In this document: in pieces, positions 1-6,955 of the stretch
Position numbering within the stretch: the first letter of the stretch is position 1
Layout: every line of letters begins with the position of its first letter
Assembly (NCBI GenBank): GCA_047722305.1
Contig: JBDNYM010000045.1
Coordinates: forward strand, 1 to 20,133
DNA: 20,133 nt
DNA from: JAKVJE01 sp047722305
Lineage (GTDB): Bacteria; Actinomycetota; Actinomycetes; Actinomycetales; Microbacteriaceae
Direction of reading: 5' to 3'
Notes under the pieces: generated by a model
What the model saw: only the letters and a program-made list of their open reading frames with translations
What the model was told of the DNA's origin: nothing
Database searches by the model: none
Translations under genes and position numbers: made by a program

Positions 1-98
1 GCCCAGAGCGCCCCCACCGCCCGCCGCGCGCGGACGCCCCGCCGCGAGTATCGGAACCGCCACCGTTGAATCCCGTGCTGAATGCCCTTGCGCATCAT
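1..98 (-). CDS. Small pilin-like (DUF4244/Flp type) protein, N-terminus only, cut by window edge
   Basis: An open frame starts at tandem ATG codons (98-96 and 95-93), about 110 bases after the TadB/TadC-like gene on the same strand, and runs off the window edge. The visible product begins MMRKGIQH and continues with many Arg/Lys residues and no stop for about 32 codons. Actinobacterial tad operons usually carry a small DUF4244/Flp-type pilin directly after tadB/tadC, whose basic N-terminus precedes a G-TAEYA-like prepilin site and one membrane helix; that part would lie outside this window. The assignment therefore rests on position, strand and the basic start, not on a visible prepilin motif. 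A G-rich stretch upstream is only a weak ribosome binding site. Confidence 0.4.
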   Translation of the reverse strand, partial: MMRKGIQHGIQRWRFRYSRRGVRARRAVGALW

Positions 99-209
99 CC
101 CTGCCCCCGTCCTGGTCGTGAGTCGTGCTCAGGACGACTCGGTGGCAGCAGTCTGGAGGAGCGCTCGCGCCGGCGCCCGGGTCCATGATCGATCTGGGGA
201 TGACTCCGG

Positions 210-1136
210 TCACCACCGCAGTGTGGATAGAAGTGACACCGCCATCGGCACCACGCCCACCAGCACGAACGCGGGCAGGTGACAGCACACGGCCGGGACG
301 AGCACCGCGTTCTCGACACGGGCCGCGGTCCGGTCGAAGCGTTCGAGCGCCTCGGCCCGCTCCCGAGCCAGTTCTTCATCGATCAGGATGGTCACCGGGA
401 TGCCGGTCGCCGTACTGATCCGATCCGCCCGGTCAGACTCGTCGCCGCCCTCATCCAGGCCGCACCGCGCGGCCGCCGCTGCCGCAGCGCGGCGCACGCG
501 AGCCAGACCGGCCCCGCCGCCGAGGCCAGCCCGCACCAGCCATGCACTCGATCCCGGCTCGAACCGGACGCGGCGCAGCACGGCCCGCCGCCAGCGCAGC
601 CCGATCAGGGTGAGTCCGGCCGCGGCGGCCAGCAATCCCCATCCCAGGGGCGTGCCGAAGAGGACGCTGATCGCGTCCGCGCCCAACGCCGCCGCCGAGA
701 CCAGCCCCAGCAGCGGCAGCACGGTCAGCAGCCGGGAGGTCGCCGCCGGTCCGGCCACCGCAGCGGCGCGGCGCGACTCCTCCTCGATCCGCCGCTCCAA
801 CCAGCCGGCGGCGAGTTCGAACGCCACCGACAGCGGGGCGCCGGTCTGCTCGCACACCAGCACCGCCGCCGCGACCCGGGACCAGGCGGCGTGGGCCTCC
901 CGCTCAGCGGCCGACTGGTGCGGAAGGCCGTCGCACTCGGCCAACAGCTGCTCGCCGAATCGCCTCCCCCGGCCCCGGCCGCGCACCCGGGCCAGCAGCG
1001 ACGCCCCATCTTCGTCGCCGAGCAGCCCGGCCCCGAGGGCGGCGTCGAGGTCGACGCCCCGACGGCACATCTCGGCGGCCAGCAGGCAGAAGACCCGAGC
1101 CTGCCGCCAGGGGCTCTCGCTCACGGGGCCCGCCAT
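210..1136 (-). CDS. TadB/TadC-like type II secretion F-family membrane protein of a Tad pilus
   Basis: Inner-membrane platform protein of the tight-adherence pilus machine, expected to couple the TadA ATPase to pilus assembly. The roughly 308-residue product has a soluble helical N-terminal T2SF-type domain with an AVLVCEQTGAPLS segment near residue 100. A two-helix membrane segment follows (LLTVLPLLGLVSAAALGA, then GTPLGWGLLAAAAG). The C-terminal part ends in CCHLPAFVLVGVVP, a typical TadC ending. The middle resembles the end of TadB and the tail resembles TadC, so one polypeptide may do the work of both; this is an inference. The first codon is ATG 1136, which overlaps the end of tadA by 16 bases. 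GTG 1124 is an alternative, giving a 4-base GTGA overlap with the tadA stop. Both imply translational coupling. The open frame extends further upstream to 1433, but that part is antisense-like shadow inside tadA. Confidence 0.82.
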   Translation of the reverse strand: MAGPVSESPWRQARVFCLLAAEMCRRGVDLDAALGAGLLGDEDGASLLARVRGRGRGRRFGEQLLAECDGLPHQSAAEREAHAAWSRVAAAVLVCEQTGAPLSVAFELAAGWLERRIEEESRRAAAVAGPAATSRLLTVLPLLGLVSAAALGADAISVLFGTPLGWGLLAAAAGLTLIGLRWRRAVLRRVRFEPGSSAWLVRAGLGGGAGLARVRRAAAAAAARCGLDEGGDESDRADRISTATGIPVTILIDEELARERAEALERFDRTAARVENAVLVPAVCCHLPAFVLVGVVPMAVSLLSTLRW

Positions 1137-2098
1137 CCTTCGTCGGAGGCTCCGTCGAGCGGCCGCACCTCCAGCCGCCCGCCGGCATCTCGGCGGAGGA
1201 CGCCGGCCCCGGCCACCTCGCGCCCGCCGCCGGCCCGGCGCACGTGCACCACCAGATGAAGCGCCGAGACCGCCAGGGTGGCCAGCACGCCGGGATCGAG
1301 CCCTGCCAGCATCCCCAGCGCCTCCAGGCGCGCGGCCACCGCGGCCACCGAGTTGGCGTGAATAGTGGTGGCACAACCGCCGTGCCCGGTGTTCAGGGCC
1401 ATGAGCATGTCCCGCACCTCTTCGCCCCGACACTCACCGATGACCAGACGGTCGGGCCGCATCCGCAGCGCCTGCCGGATCAGCCCGGCCATCGTCCACT
1501 CGCCGCGTCCCTCGGCGTTGGGCGGGCGCGTCTGCAACTGGACGACGTGCGGGTGCGGGATGACCAGCTCGGCCACGTCCTCGACCACGACCAGGCGCTC
1601 GTCGCCCGGCACCTCGGCCAGCAAGCCCGTCAGCAGTGTGGATTTTCCGGCCCCGGTCGCGCCGCTGATGAGGATGTTGCCGCGCTCCCGGAGCACCGCC
1701 CGCAGGCGCTCCCGCAGCCCGGGCGCCATCCGCCAGCCGTCGAGCGGCGGTGCCGCCGGCGACGGCACCCGGATCGATACCGCCACGCCTCCGACCGCCA
1801 CCGGCGGCAAAACGGCGTGGACGCGCAGCCCGCCGGGCAGCTGCACGTCGGCGCACGGCTCGGCGTCGTCGAGCCGCCGCCCGCCGGCGGAGATGAGCCC
1901 CATCGCCAGGGCGCGGGCATGGCTGGCCGTGAGCGGGACCGGAACCGGTTGCAGCCCGGCGCCCCGGTCCACCCAGACTGACGGTCCGGGCACGACCAGC
2001 ACGTCGGTGACCTGCGGGTCCGCGATCAGCCGCTGCAGGGGGCCGAACAGCTCGGTGACGGCCGGGGCGAGAGGAGCCATTCGTCCAGGCTGAGCCAC
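1121..2098 (-). CDS. tadA: TadA/CpaF-family pilus assembly ATPase
   Basis: Hexameric secretion ATPase that powers Tad pilus assembly at the cytoplasmic face. The 325-residue product has an N-terminal domain (about 1-130) and a RecA-like core. Walker A is GATGAGKST, with its Lys near residue 152. An acidic stretch VVVEDVAEL follows, then Walker B-like LVIGECRG, and the His box GHGGCATTIHAN that is characteristic of TadA/CpaF. It is shorter than classical CpaF (about 400-450 aa), as is usual for the actinobacterial form. The start is GTG 2098 or ATG 2080; the latter has a GGACGA just upstream and is equally plausible. It heads the tad genes here and overlaps the next gene. No ssd/CpaE-like gene is seen upstream, where one often occurs in actinobacterial tad clusters. 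Confidence 0.93.
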   Translation of the reverse strand: MAQPGRMAPLAPAVTELFGPLQRLIADPQVTDVLVVPGPSVWVDRGAGLQPVPVPLTASHARALAMGLISAGGRRLDDAEPCADVQLPGGLRVHAVLPPVAVGGVAVSIRVPSPAAPPLDGWRMAPGLRERLRAVLRERGNILISGATGAGKSTLLTGLLAEVPGDERLVVVEDVAELVIPHPHVVQLQTRPPNAEGRGEWTMAGLIRQALRMRPDRLVIGECRGEEVRDMLMALNTGHGGCATTIHANSVAAVAARLEALGMLAGLDPGVLATLAVSALHLVVHVRRAGGGREVAGAGVLRRDAGGRLEVRPLDGASDEGWRAP

Positions 2099-2128
2099 CG
2101 GGCCCGAGGCCGCGCTGCCGCCGAGTCA

Positions 2129-2164
2129 GGATGTGGACATCCGCCCGACCCGCATCCACGTGGA
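2129..2164. promoter_or_regulatory. Two palindromic operator-like sites upstream of tadA
   Basis: The 100-base gap between the RidA stop and the tadA start holds two palindromes 12 bases apart. GGATGTGGACATCC (2129-2142) has 6-base arms GGATGT/ACATCC. TCCACGTGGA (2155-2164) is perfect. Both contain GTGGA. They lie about 30-65 bases upstream of the tadA start, where a dimeric regulator could act. No clear -10 hexamer is visible. Function is inferred from symmetry and position only. Confidence 0.25.
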
Positions 2165-2198
2165 AAGCCGGGCAGCCGGCGACAGCCCGGCCGGCGCC

Positions 2199-2666
2199 TC
2201 AGCCCTCGGCGACCGCGACGACCAGCTCGACCTCGACCGGCGCCCCGAGCGGCAGCTCGGCCACGCCGACCGCGCTGCGCACGTGCGCCCCGGCATCCCC
2301 GAAGATCTCGCCGAGCAGCTCGCTGGCGCCGTTGACGACCTGTGGCTGCCCGGTGAACCCTGGCGCCGAGGCGACGAAACCGACCACCTTCACAATCGCG
2401 GCGATCCGGTCGATCCCGCCGGCGACATCCGCCGCCGCCGCGACCGCATTCAGCGCCGCCTGCCGGGCCGCCGCCTGGGCCGCGGGCACATCCACGCCGG
2501 CCCCGACTTTGCCGGTCGCGGTCAGGCTGCCCGAGTCGAACGGCAGCTGGCCGGAGGTCATGACGAGGCCGCCCATCCGCACGGCGGGAACGTAGGCGGC
2601 CACCGGGGCCGGCACCGCAGGCAGCTCGAGCCCCAGCGCGGCGAGGCGCTCACTCGGCGTGGCCAT
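2199..2666 (-). CDS. RidA-family (YjgF/YER057c/UK114) protein
   Basis: Cytosolic member of the RidA family; well-studied members hydrolyse reactive enamine/imine intermediates from PLP enzymes. The 155-residue product is the longer subgroup with an N-terminal extension (SERLAALGLELP). The family features are VMTSGQLPFDSG near residue 36, a central Ala-rich helix (QAAARQAALNAVAAA), and the C-terminal RSAVGVAELPLGAPVEVELV block, whose Arg is the expected substrate-carboxylate ligand. The start ATG 2666 has a strong GGGAGG with 6-base spacing. It overlaps the end of the small DUF4177-type gene by 17 bases, so the two are probably co-transcribed and coupled. This pair next to a class A PBP gene is a common actinobacterial arrangement. 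The exact substrate is unknown. Confidence 0.9.
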   Translation of the reverse strand: MATPSERLAALGLELPAVPAPVAAYVPAVRMGGLVMTSGQLPFDSGSLTATGKVGAGVDVPAAQAAARQAALNAVAAAADVAGGIDRIAAIVKVVGFVASAPGFTGQPQVVNGASELLGEIFGDAGAHVRSAVGVAELPLGAPVEVELVVAVAEG

Positions 2667-2817
2667 CGTCCGCCTCCCGCTTGAAATAGGCGACCAGCCC
2701 GCCCTCGGGGCCCGGCACCACCTGCACGAGTTCCCAGCCGCGGGCCCCGAAACGATCCAGGATCTGCTGCGTGTTATGGACGAGCAGCGGTGCGGTGAGG
2801 TATTGCCACTGGCGCAT
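2650..2817 (-). CDS. DUF4177-type small protein (55 aa)
   Basis: Product begins MRQWQYLTAPLLVHN and contains ILDRFGARGWELVQVVPGP and a C-terminal VAYFKRE, the layout of DUF4177-like proteins: a short beta strand, a helix, a GWELV turn and a final strand. The biochemical role of the family is unknown. The start ATG 2817 is preceded by AAGGA with 7-base spacing; the frame stays open further upstream into ponA but that part has no family similarity. It is divergent from ponA across only 40 bases and overlaps the downstream RidA-family gene, so it is likely the first gene of that short operon, which may extend into the tad genes. Confidence 0.85.
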   Translation of the reverse strand: MRQWQYLTAPLLVHNTQQILDRFGARGWELVQVVPGPEGGLVAYFKREADDGHAE

Positions 2818-2844
2818 CACAGGTTCCTTTCCAAGCCGATCGCG

Positions 2845-2850
2845 TACCAT
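2845..2850 (+). promoter_or_regulatory. -10 hexamer for leaderless ponA
   Basis: TACCAT fits the actinobacterial TANNNT -10 and is followed by exactly 7 bases and then the ponA ATG. Transcription would start at or next to the start codon, and no Shine-Dalgarno sequence is present. No convincing -35 is seen 17 bases upstream (GGTTCC). Confidence 0.45.
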
Positions 2851-2852
2851 CA

Positions 2853-2858
2853 ACCCTA
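2853..2858 (-). promoter_or_regulatory. Candidate -10 for the divergent DUF4177/RidA operon
   Basis: On the minus strand TAGGGT (2858 to 2853) fits TANNNT. It would start transcription near 2846, leaving a leader of about 28 bases that contains the AAGGA ribosome binding site. It lies directly beside the ponA -10, so the two promoters would overlap. Confidence 0.3.
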
Positions 2859-5338
2859 TGCCGTCACCTGTCCCTACGCCCTCGCGGCCCGCTGCCCTGC
2901 TGCGATACCTGGGGGTCGTGGTCATCCTCGGGATCGTCATGGCCGGGTTCCTCACCCCGACGATCGCCATCGGCTCGGTGATCTCCGCGGACGGCCTCAA
3001 CATCGCCAAGTCCCTGCCCGCCTACATGCAGAACATCCAGCTGCAGAGCGTCTCCACGCTGTACGGGAAGAAGGGCGGCACCTACGCCCCCTTCGCCACC
3101 TTCTACGACGAGAACCGCATCCCGGTCACCTACAGCCAGATCTCCCCCAAGATGCGCCACGCCCTGATCTCCATCGAAGACCCGCGCTTCTACCACCACG
3201 GCGGCGTCGACCTGCAGTCGACCCTGCGCGCGCTGGTGCAGAACCAGGTGTCGGGCAGCATCCAGTCGGGCTCCTCCACCATCACCATGCAGCTGGTGCG
3301 CACGCAGCTGATCGAGGCCGCGGTGTGGTCCAACGATCAGAAGGCGATCGATGCGGCCCGCAACGACACGCTCAGCCGCAAGATTCGCGAGATGCGGCTC
3401 GCCATCGGCATGGAGCAGCAGTACTCGAAGAGCCAGATCCTCACCGAATACCTGAACTCGGTGAACTACGGCGGCACCGTCTACGGCATCGAGGCCGCCT
3501 CCCGCTACTACTTCGGCAAGTCCGCGAAAGACCTCACCCTCCCCGAGGCCGCCCTGCTGGCCGGGATGGGCCCCGCCCCGAACGCGTACCGCCCCGACGT
3601 GCCCGCCAACCTGCAGCGCACCACCGCCCGCCGCAACCTGGTGCTGGAGCGGATGCAGCTGCACGGCTACATCTCCAAGAAGGAGATGAACGAGGCGATC
3701 AAGACGCCCGTGGTCACCCACATCACCCCGCAGCGCCAGGGATGCGCCGCCGCGAGCGACAACGCCCAGTACTTCTGCGACTACGTGGTCAGCGTGATCC
3801 GCAGCGACCAGAGCTTCGGCAAGACCTCGGACGAGCGGCTGGCGCTGCTGCGCCGCGGCGGGCTCAACATCTACACCAGCATCGACCTCGATCTGCAGAA
3901 CGGCGTGCAGAGCGAGATGGACAGCGCCGTGCCCCGCGACAGCAAGTTCGGGGCGGCCACGACCATCGTCAAGGTCGGCACCGGCGAAATCCTGGCGATG
4001 GCGGAGAACCGCAACTACGACCCCACCAACCAGGACGCGACCAACGTCTCCAACACCGCCATCAACTACAACACCGACCAGTCGAACGGCGGTTCGACCG
4101 GCTTCCAGGGCGGATCGACGTACAAGGCGTTCACCCTGATCGACTGGCTGAAGAACGGCCACTCCCTCAACGACAACCTGAACGCCCCCGCGCCGGTGAC
4201 GCTGTCGGCGAAGAGCTTCCCCGACCGCTGCCATCCCGGCGGCTGGGCCGGGGTCTGGAGGCTCGACAACGCCGAAACCATGCGGTCGAGCTTCAACGTG
4301 GCGTACGCCACCCAGTGGTCCATCAACACCGGGTTCGCCGCGATGGCCCAGAAGCTCGACCTCTGCGACATCCGCGACACCGCCGCGGCGTTCGGCGTGC
4401 ACCGCGCCGACGGCAAGGAGCTGCAGCACAACCCGACCTCCGTCATCGGCACCAACGAGGTGGCGCCGCTGACCATGGCCGCCGCCTACGCCGGCATCGG
4501 CAACAGCGGCACCTACTGCAAGCCCACGGCCATCGACCGGATCGTCGACAGCCAGACCGGCGCCGAGCGCACCGTGCCCTCCTCGTCCTGCACCCGCGCC
4601 GCCGACGCGAACGTCGACCGCACCGCCCTCCAGGCGCTCGAGGGCGTCTTCACCGGCGGTACTGCGAAGACCGCCAATCCCAACGACGGCACCCAGATCG
4701 CCGGCAAGACCGGCAGTACCGACAACTACTGGCAGACCTGGCTGGTCAGCACCACCAGCCAGGTCGCCCAGGCGACCTGGGTCGGCAACCCGCAGGCCGG
4801 CAACCGCACCGACCTCCGCACCGTCCACATCAACGGCGTGCAGGGGCTGAACGTCCGCCTCACATACGGCAAGCAGATCCAGGCCCTCCTCGACCGGAGC
4901 TACCCGGCGACCCCCTTCCCGAACCCCGGCGACACCGTCCAGTCGTCCACCACCATTCCGGACGTCTCCGGCAAGGCGGTGGATGAGGCGCAGACCACGC
5001 TGCGCGCCGCCGGCTACAACCCCGTGATCGGGTCCACGGTGGCCTCGAACAAGTCGCGGGGCACCGTCGCGTACACCAGCCCGGCAGCGGGCAGCTCGGC
5101 GCAGGGCGCCGCCACGGTCACCCTGTTCATCAGCGACGGGTCCGGCAAGCTCACCGTGCCCGACGTGACCGGCGTCGAGGTCTCGAGCGCCGTCGCCCTG
5201 CTCAAGCAGATCGGGTTCACCAACATCCGCCGGGCGGACGGGGGCGACCTGGGCGCCACGGATGTGGTCGACTCGGTGAGCCCGGCCGTCGGCAGCACGG
5301 TGGAGCCGGGCACGCAGATCACGCTGGACACGCAATGA
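2858..5338 (+). CDS. ponA: Bifunctional class A penicillin-binding protein with two PASTA domains
   Basis: Peptidoglycan glycosyltransferase/transpeptidase that polymerises lipid II and cross-links stem peptides outside the membrane. The 826-residue product has a short cytoplasmic tail and a membrane anchor at about 13-35. The GT51 domain carries EDPRFYHHGG (catalytic Glu107), GSSTITMQL, RKIREM (Glu178) and EYLNSVNYGG. The transpeptidase domain carries STYK (nucleophile Ser420, Lys423), SFN (478-480) and KTG (617-619). Two PASTA repeats follow at about 700-762 and 765-826, starting TIPDVSG and TVPDVTG. All catalytic motifs are intact. ATG 2858 was chosen because a TACCAT hexamer sits 7 bases upstream and because the open frame before it reads back through the divergent promoter. 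The stop overlaps the next gene as ATGA. Confidence 0.97.
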   Translation: MPSPVPTPSRPAALLRYLGVVVILGIVMAGFLTPTIAIGSVISADGLNIAKSLPAYMQNIQLQSVSTLYGKKGGTYAPFATFYDENRIPVTYSQISPKMRHALISIEDPRFYHHGGVDLQSTLRALVQNQVSGSIQSGSSTITMQLVRTQLIEAAVWSNDQKAIDAARNDTLSRKIREMRLAIGMEQQYSKSQILTEYLNSVNYGGTVYGIEAASRYYFGKSAKDLTLPEAALLAGMGPAPNAYRPDVPANLQRTTARRNLVLERMQLHGYISKKEMNEAIKTPVVTHITPQRQGCAAASDNAQYFCDYVVSVIRSDQSFGKTSDERLALLRRGGLNIYTSIDLDLQNGVQSEMDSAVPRDSKFGAATTIVKVGTGEILAMAENRNYDPTNQDATNVSNTAINYNTDQSNGGSTGFQGGSTYKAFTLIDWLKNGHSLNDNLNAPAPVTLSAKSFPDRCHPGGWAGVWRLDNAETMRSSFNVAYATQWSINTGFAAMAQKLDLCDIRDTAAAFGVHRADGKELQHNPTSVIGTNEVAPLTMAAAYAGIGNSGTYCKPTAIDRIVDSQTGAERTVPSSSCTRAADANVDRTALQALEGVFTGGTAKTANPNDGTQIAGKTGSTDNYWQTWLVSTTSQVAQATWVGNPQAGNRTDLRTVHINGVQGLNVRLTYGKQIQALLDRSYPATPFPNPGDTVQSSTTIPDVSGKAVDEAQTTLRAAGYNPVIGSTVASNKSRGTVAYTSPAAGSSAQGAATVTLFISDGSGKLTVPDVTGVEVSSAVALLKQIGFTNIRRADGGDLGATDVVDSVSPAVGSTVEPGTQITLDTQ

Positions 5339-6282
5339 CCTCCCGGCCGCGATCCATCGCCCTCGGCGCGGCCCTCGTCGCGGGCGGTGCCCTCGCTCTG
5401 AATGCCGCCGCCCTGCACGACTTCCGGCTGCGCCGGGCCGTGGTCCCCGTCCTGCCCGCGGGATGGGGGCCGGTCCGGGTGCTGCACATCTCAGATCTTC
5501 ATCTGGCGCCCTGGCAGACGGCCAAGATCGCCTGGGTGCGGGCCCTGGCCGCGCTGCACCCCGACCTCGTGATCGACACCGGCGACAACCTCGGGCATCC
5601 GGCCGCGCTGCCGGCGCTGCGCGGCGCGCTGAACCCTCTGCTGCAGTACCCGGGGGTCTTCGTCGACGGCGGCAACGACCACTGGGCGCCGCGGATGAAG
5701 AACCCCGCCCGCTATCTGCTCGGCCCCTCCCATCGCGACCACGGGGAGACCCCGCTCGACACGGCCGCCCTGCACCAGCTGCTGGCCGACGGCGGCTGGG
5801 TCGACCTGAACAACTCGGCCACCGACATCGAGCTGCCGCCCGGTACCCTGCGCCTGGCGGGCACCGGGGACGCCCACGAGCAGGGGGACGACCTCCCGGC
5901 CGCCCTGCGCGTCCTGGAGTCGACCCCGGCCGACGACGGCGCCCCCCTGCTGGGCGTTACCCACGCCCCCTACCGACGCGTGCTCGATGGGTTCGCCGCC
6001 GCCGGCGCCGCGCTGGTGCTGGCCGGGCACACCCACGGGGGGCAGATCCGCATCCCCGGGTTCGGGGCCGTCATCGACAACTGCGACCTGCCGCGGCAGA
6101 TGGCACGGGGACTGCACAAGTGGCCGGCGGGTGCGGCACGGTCGGGGGATGGCGCACCCATGCGCGTCGAGGTCTCGGCCGGACTCGGCACCTCGATCTT
6201 CGCCCCGGTGCGCGTGTGGTGCCCGCCGGAGGCCGCCATGCTGACGCTGGTGGCCCGCGACGACGTCGCCGCGACGGGCTGA
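5335..6282 (+). CDS. Calcineurin-like metallophosphoesterase
   Basis: A 315-residue protein with an N-terminal hydrophobic segment (about 8-28), probably a membrane anchor or uncleaved signal, then a dinuclear metallophosphoesterase fold. Metal-ligand motifs in order are SDLH (53-56), DTGDN (81-85), GGNDHW (112-117, the GND variant found in this actinobacterial group instead of GNHE), THAPY, and GHTHGGQ (231-237). The ATG overlaps the ponA stop by 4 bases (ATGA), so translation is probably coupled. Genes of this family follow ponA in many actinobacteria, which suggests an envelope role such as hydrolysis of a lipid or nucleotide phosphate ester. The natural substrate is not known from sequence. 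Confidence 0.93.
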   Translation: MTSRPRSIALGAALVAGGALALNAAALHDFRLRRAVVPVLPAGWGPVRVLHISDLHLAPWQTAKIAWVRALAALHPDLVIDTGDNLGHPAALPALRGALNPLLQYPGVFVDGGNDHWAPRMKNPARYLLGPSHRDHGETPLDTAALHQLLADGGWVDLNNSATDIELPPGTLRLAGTGDAHEQGDDLPAALRVLESTPADDGAPLLGVTHAPYRRVLDGFAAAGAALVLAGHTHGGQIRIPGFGAVIDNCDLPRQMARGLHKWPAGAARSGDGAPMRVEVSAGLGTSIFAPVRVWCPPEAAMLTLVARDDVAATG

Positions 6283-6302
6283 CGGGGAGTTGGGCGCGGA
6301 GT

Positions 6303-6324
6303 GGCCGGGGGCTGGCCCCCGGCC
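6303..6324 (+). terminator. GC-rich hairpin after the ponA operon
   Basis: A perfect 9-bp stem GGCCGGGGG/CCCCCGGCC with a CTGG loop begins 21 bases after the metallophosphoesterase stop. There is no T-tract, so it would be the hairpin-only kind often proposed for actinobacteria, or simply an mRNA 3'-end stabiliser. Confidence 0.4.
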
Positions 6325-6375
6325 AGCCGGGTCCCGGTCGGGCCGGGGCTCTGCTCCGCGTCCGCCGATTTCGGC

Positions 6376-6381
6376 TAGTAT
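6376..6381 (+). promoter_or_regulatory. Candidate -10 for tRNA-Pro
   Basis: TAGTAT fits TANNNT and lies 40 bases before the mature tRNA, predicting a 5' leader of about 34 bases. No clear -35 is visible. Confidence 0.4.
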
Positions 6382-6390
6382 GTGTGAGTT

Positions 6391-6422
6391 GTCTGCTCGG
6401 CACCTGGTGCGCCCGGGCAGAC
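6391..6422 (+). other. Stable hairpin in the tRNA-Pro 5' leader
   Basis: GTCTGCTCGG (6391-6400) pairs with CCGGGCAGAC (6413-6422) over 10 bp with a single G-U pair. The inner CACCTGGTG can also pair CAC with GTG. The last base of the 3' arm is the first base of the tRNA, so the hairpin abuts or competes with the acceptor stem. There is no T-run, so it is not a classical terminator. Confidence 0.35.
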
Positions 6423-6495
6423 GGGGTATAGCGCAGCTTGGTAGCGCGCCTCGTTCGGGACGAGGAGGTCGTGGGTTCGAATCCCGCTACCCCGA
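6422..6495 (+). tRNA. tRNA-Pro(CGG)
   Basis: A 74-base cloverleaf. The acceptor arms CGGGGTA and TACCCCG pair fully, with discriminator A6495. The D arm is GCGC-AGCTTGGTA-GCGC. The anticodon stem CCTCG/CGAGG encloses loop TTCGGGA, giving anticodon CGG. The T arm has the usual GGTTCGAATCC. The 3' CCA is not encoded; the next bases are CAG. Confidence 0.97.
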
Positions 6496-6506
6496 CAGAC
6501 AGAAGC

Positions 6507-6650
6507 GGGGGGGGGGGGGGGGGGGGGGNNNNNNNNNNCCCCGCCCGCCCCGCCCCCCCCCCCCCCCCGCCCCCCCCCCCCCCCGGCGGCGCTGGGTGCC
6601 GCCCCCCCCGGGGTTGGCTGGGTGGTGCCCCCCCGGGGGCCCGGCGACGG
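6507..6650. other. Scaffold gap (10 N) inside poly-G/poly-C artefact
   Basis: A run of 22 G leads into ten N (6529-6538), followed by about 60 bases that are almost pure C and then further GC-only low-complexity sequence. This pattern is typical of untrimmed poly-G read ends at contig ends joined by a placeholder. The bases either side of the N run and the true gap length should not be trusted. No gene is supported from 6496 to about 6869. Confidence 0.88.
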
Positions 6651-6869
6651 ACTCCCGCTACCTCGGCCCCAGCCCCAGCCCCGATACCGTCCACCTCCGG
6701 ACACCGTGGGCGCCCCCTGCCGGCCTTCCCAAGTCACAGAGCTCAGGACCATCCAACCGTGCTCTCCCGGACTCAGGGCGCAGGACGTCCTGACTTCCAC
6801 CGATGTCCCGAGCTGGGTTCGCCCGCCTCCCGACATCCCCCTCCACATCCACCTTTCACCCGCCGCGTT

Positions 6870-6875
6870 TATGAT
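6870..6875 (+). promoter_or_regulatory. Candidate -10 for the GT4 glycosyltransferase gene
   Basis: TATGAT is close to the TATAAT consensus. Transcription would start near 6882-6884. This gives a leader of about 70 bases to the TTG start, or a leaderless message if the ATG at 6884 were used. No clear -35 is seen. Confidence 0.4.
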
Positions 6876-6955
6876 GGCCCGGCATGGTCGGTGTCCGCCG
6901 GCGCCCCGCGGGACGCCCGCCCCGGCCGGAGTCCGTTTCCGCGAGGAGGTCGCCG

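Noticed and set aside
1137..1433. Upstream extension of the TadB/TadC-like frame
   Set aside because: It lies wholly inside tadA, is Arg/Gly-rich and has no family similarity; starts at 1136 or 1124 fit the operon overlap.
2864..5335. Very long open frame antisense to ponA, and a 775-codon frame on the same strand in another phase
   Set aside because: High GC removes stop codons from shadow frames. The sense frame has all GT51, transpeptidase and PASTA motifs; the others give low-complexity Arg/Gly/His-rich products.
6539..6870. Proline- or glycine-rich coding frames around the first gap
   Set aside because: They come from poly-C/poly-G homopolymer noise and cross the N run.
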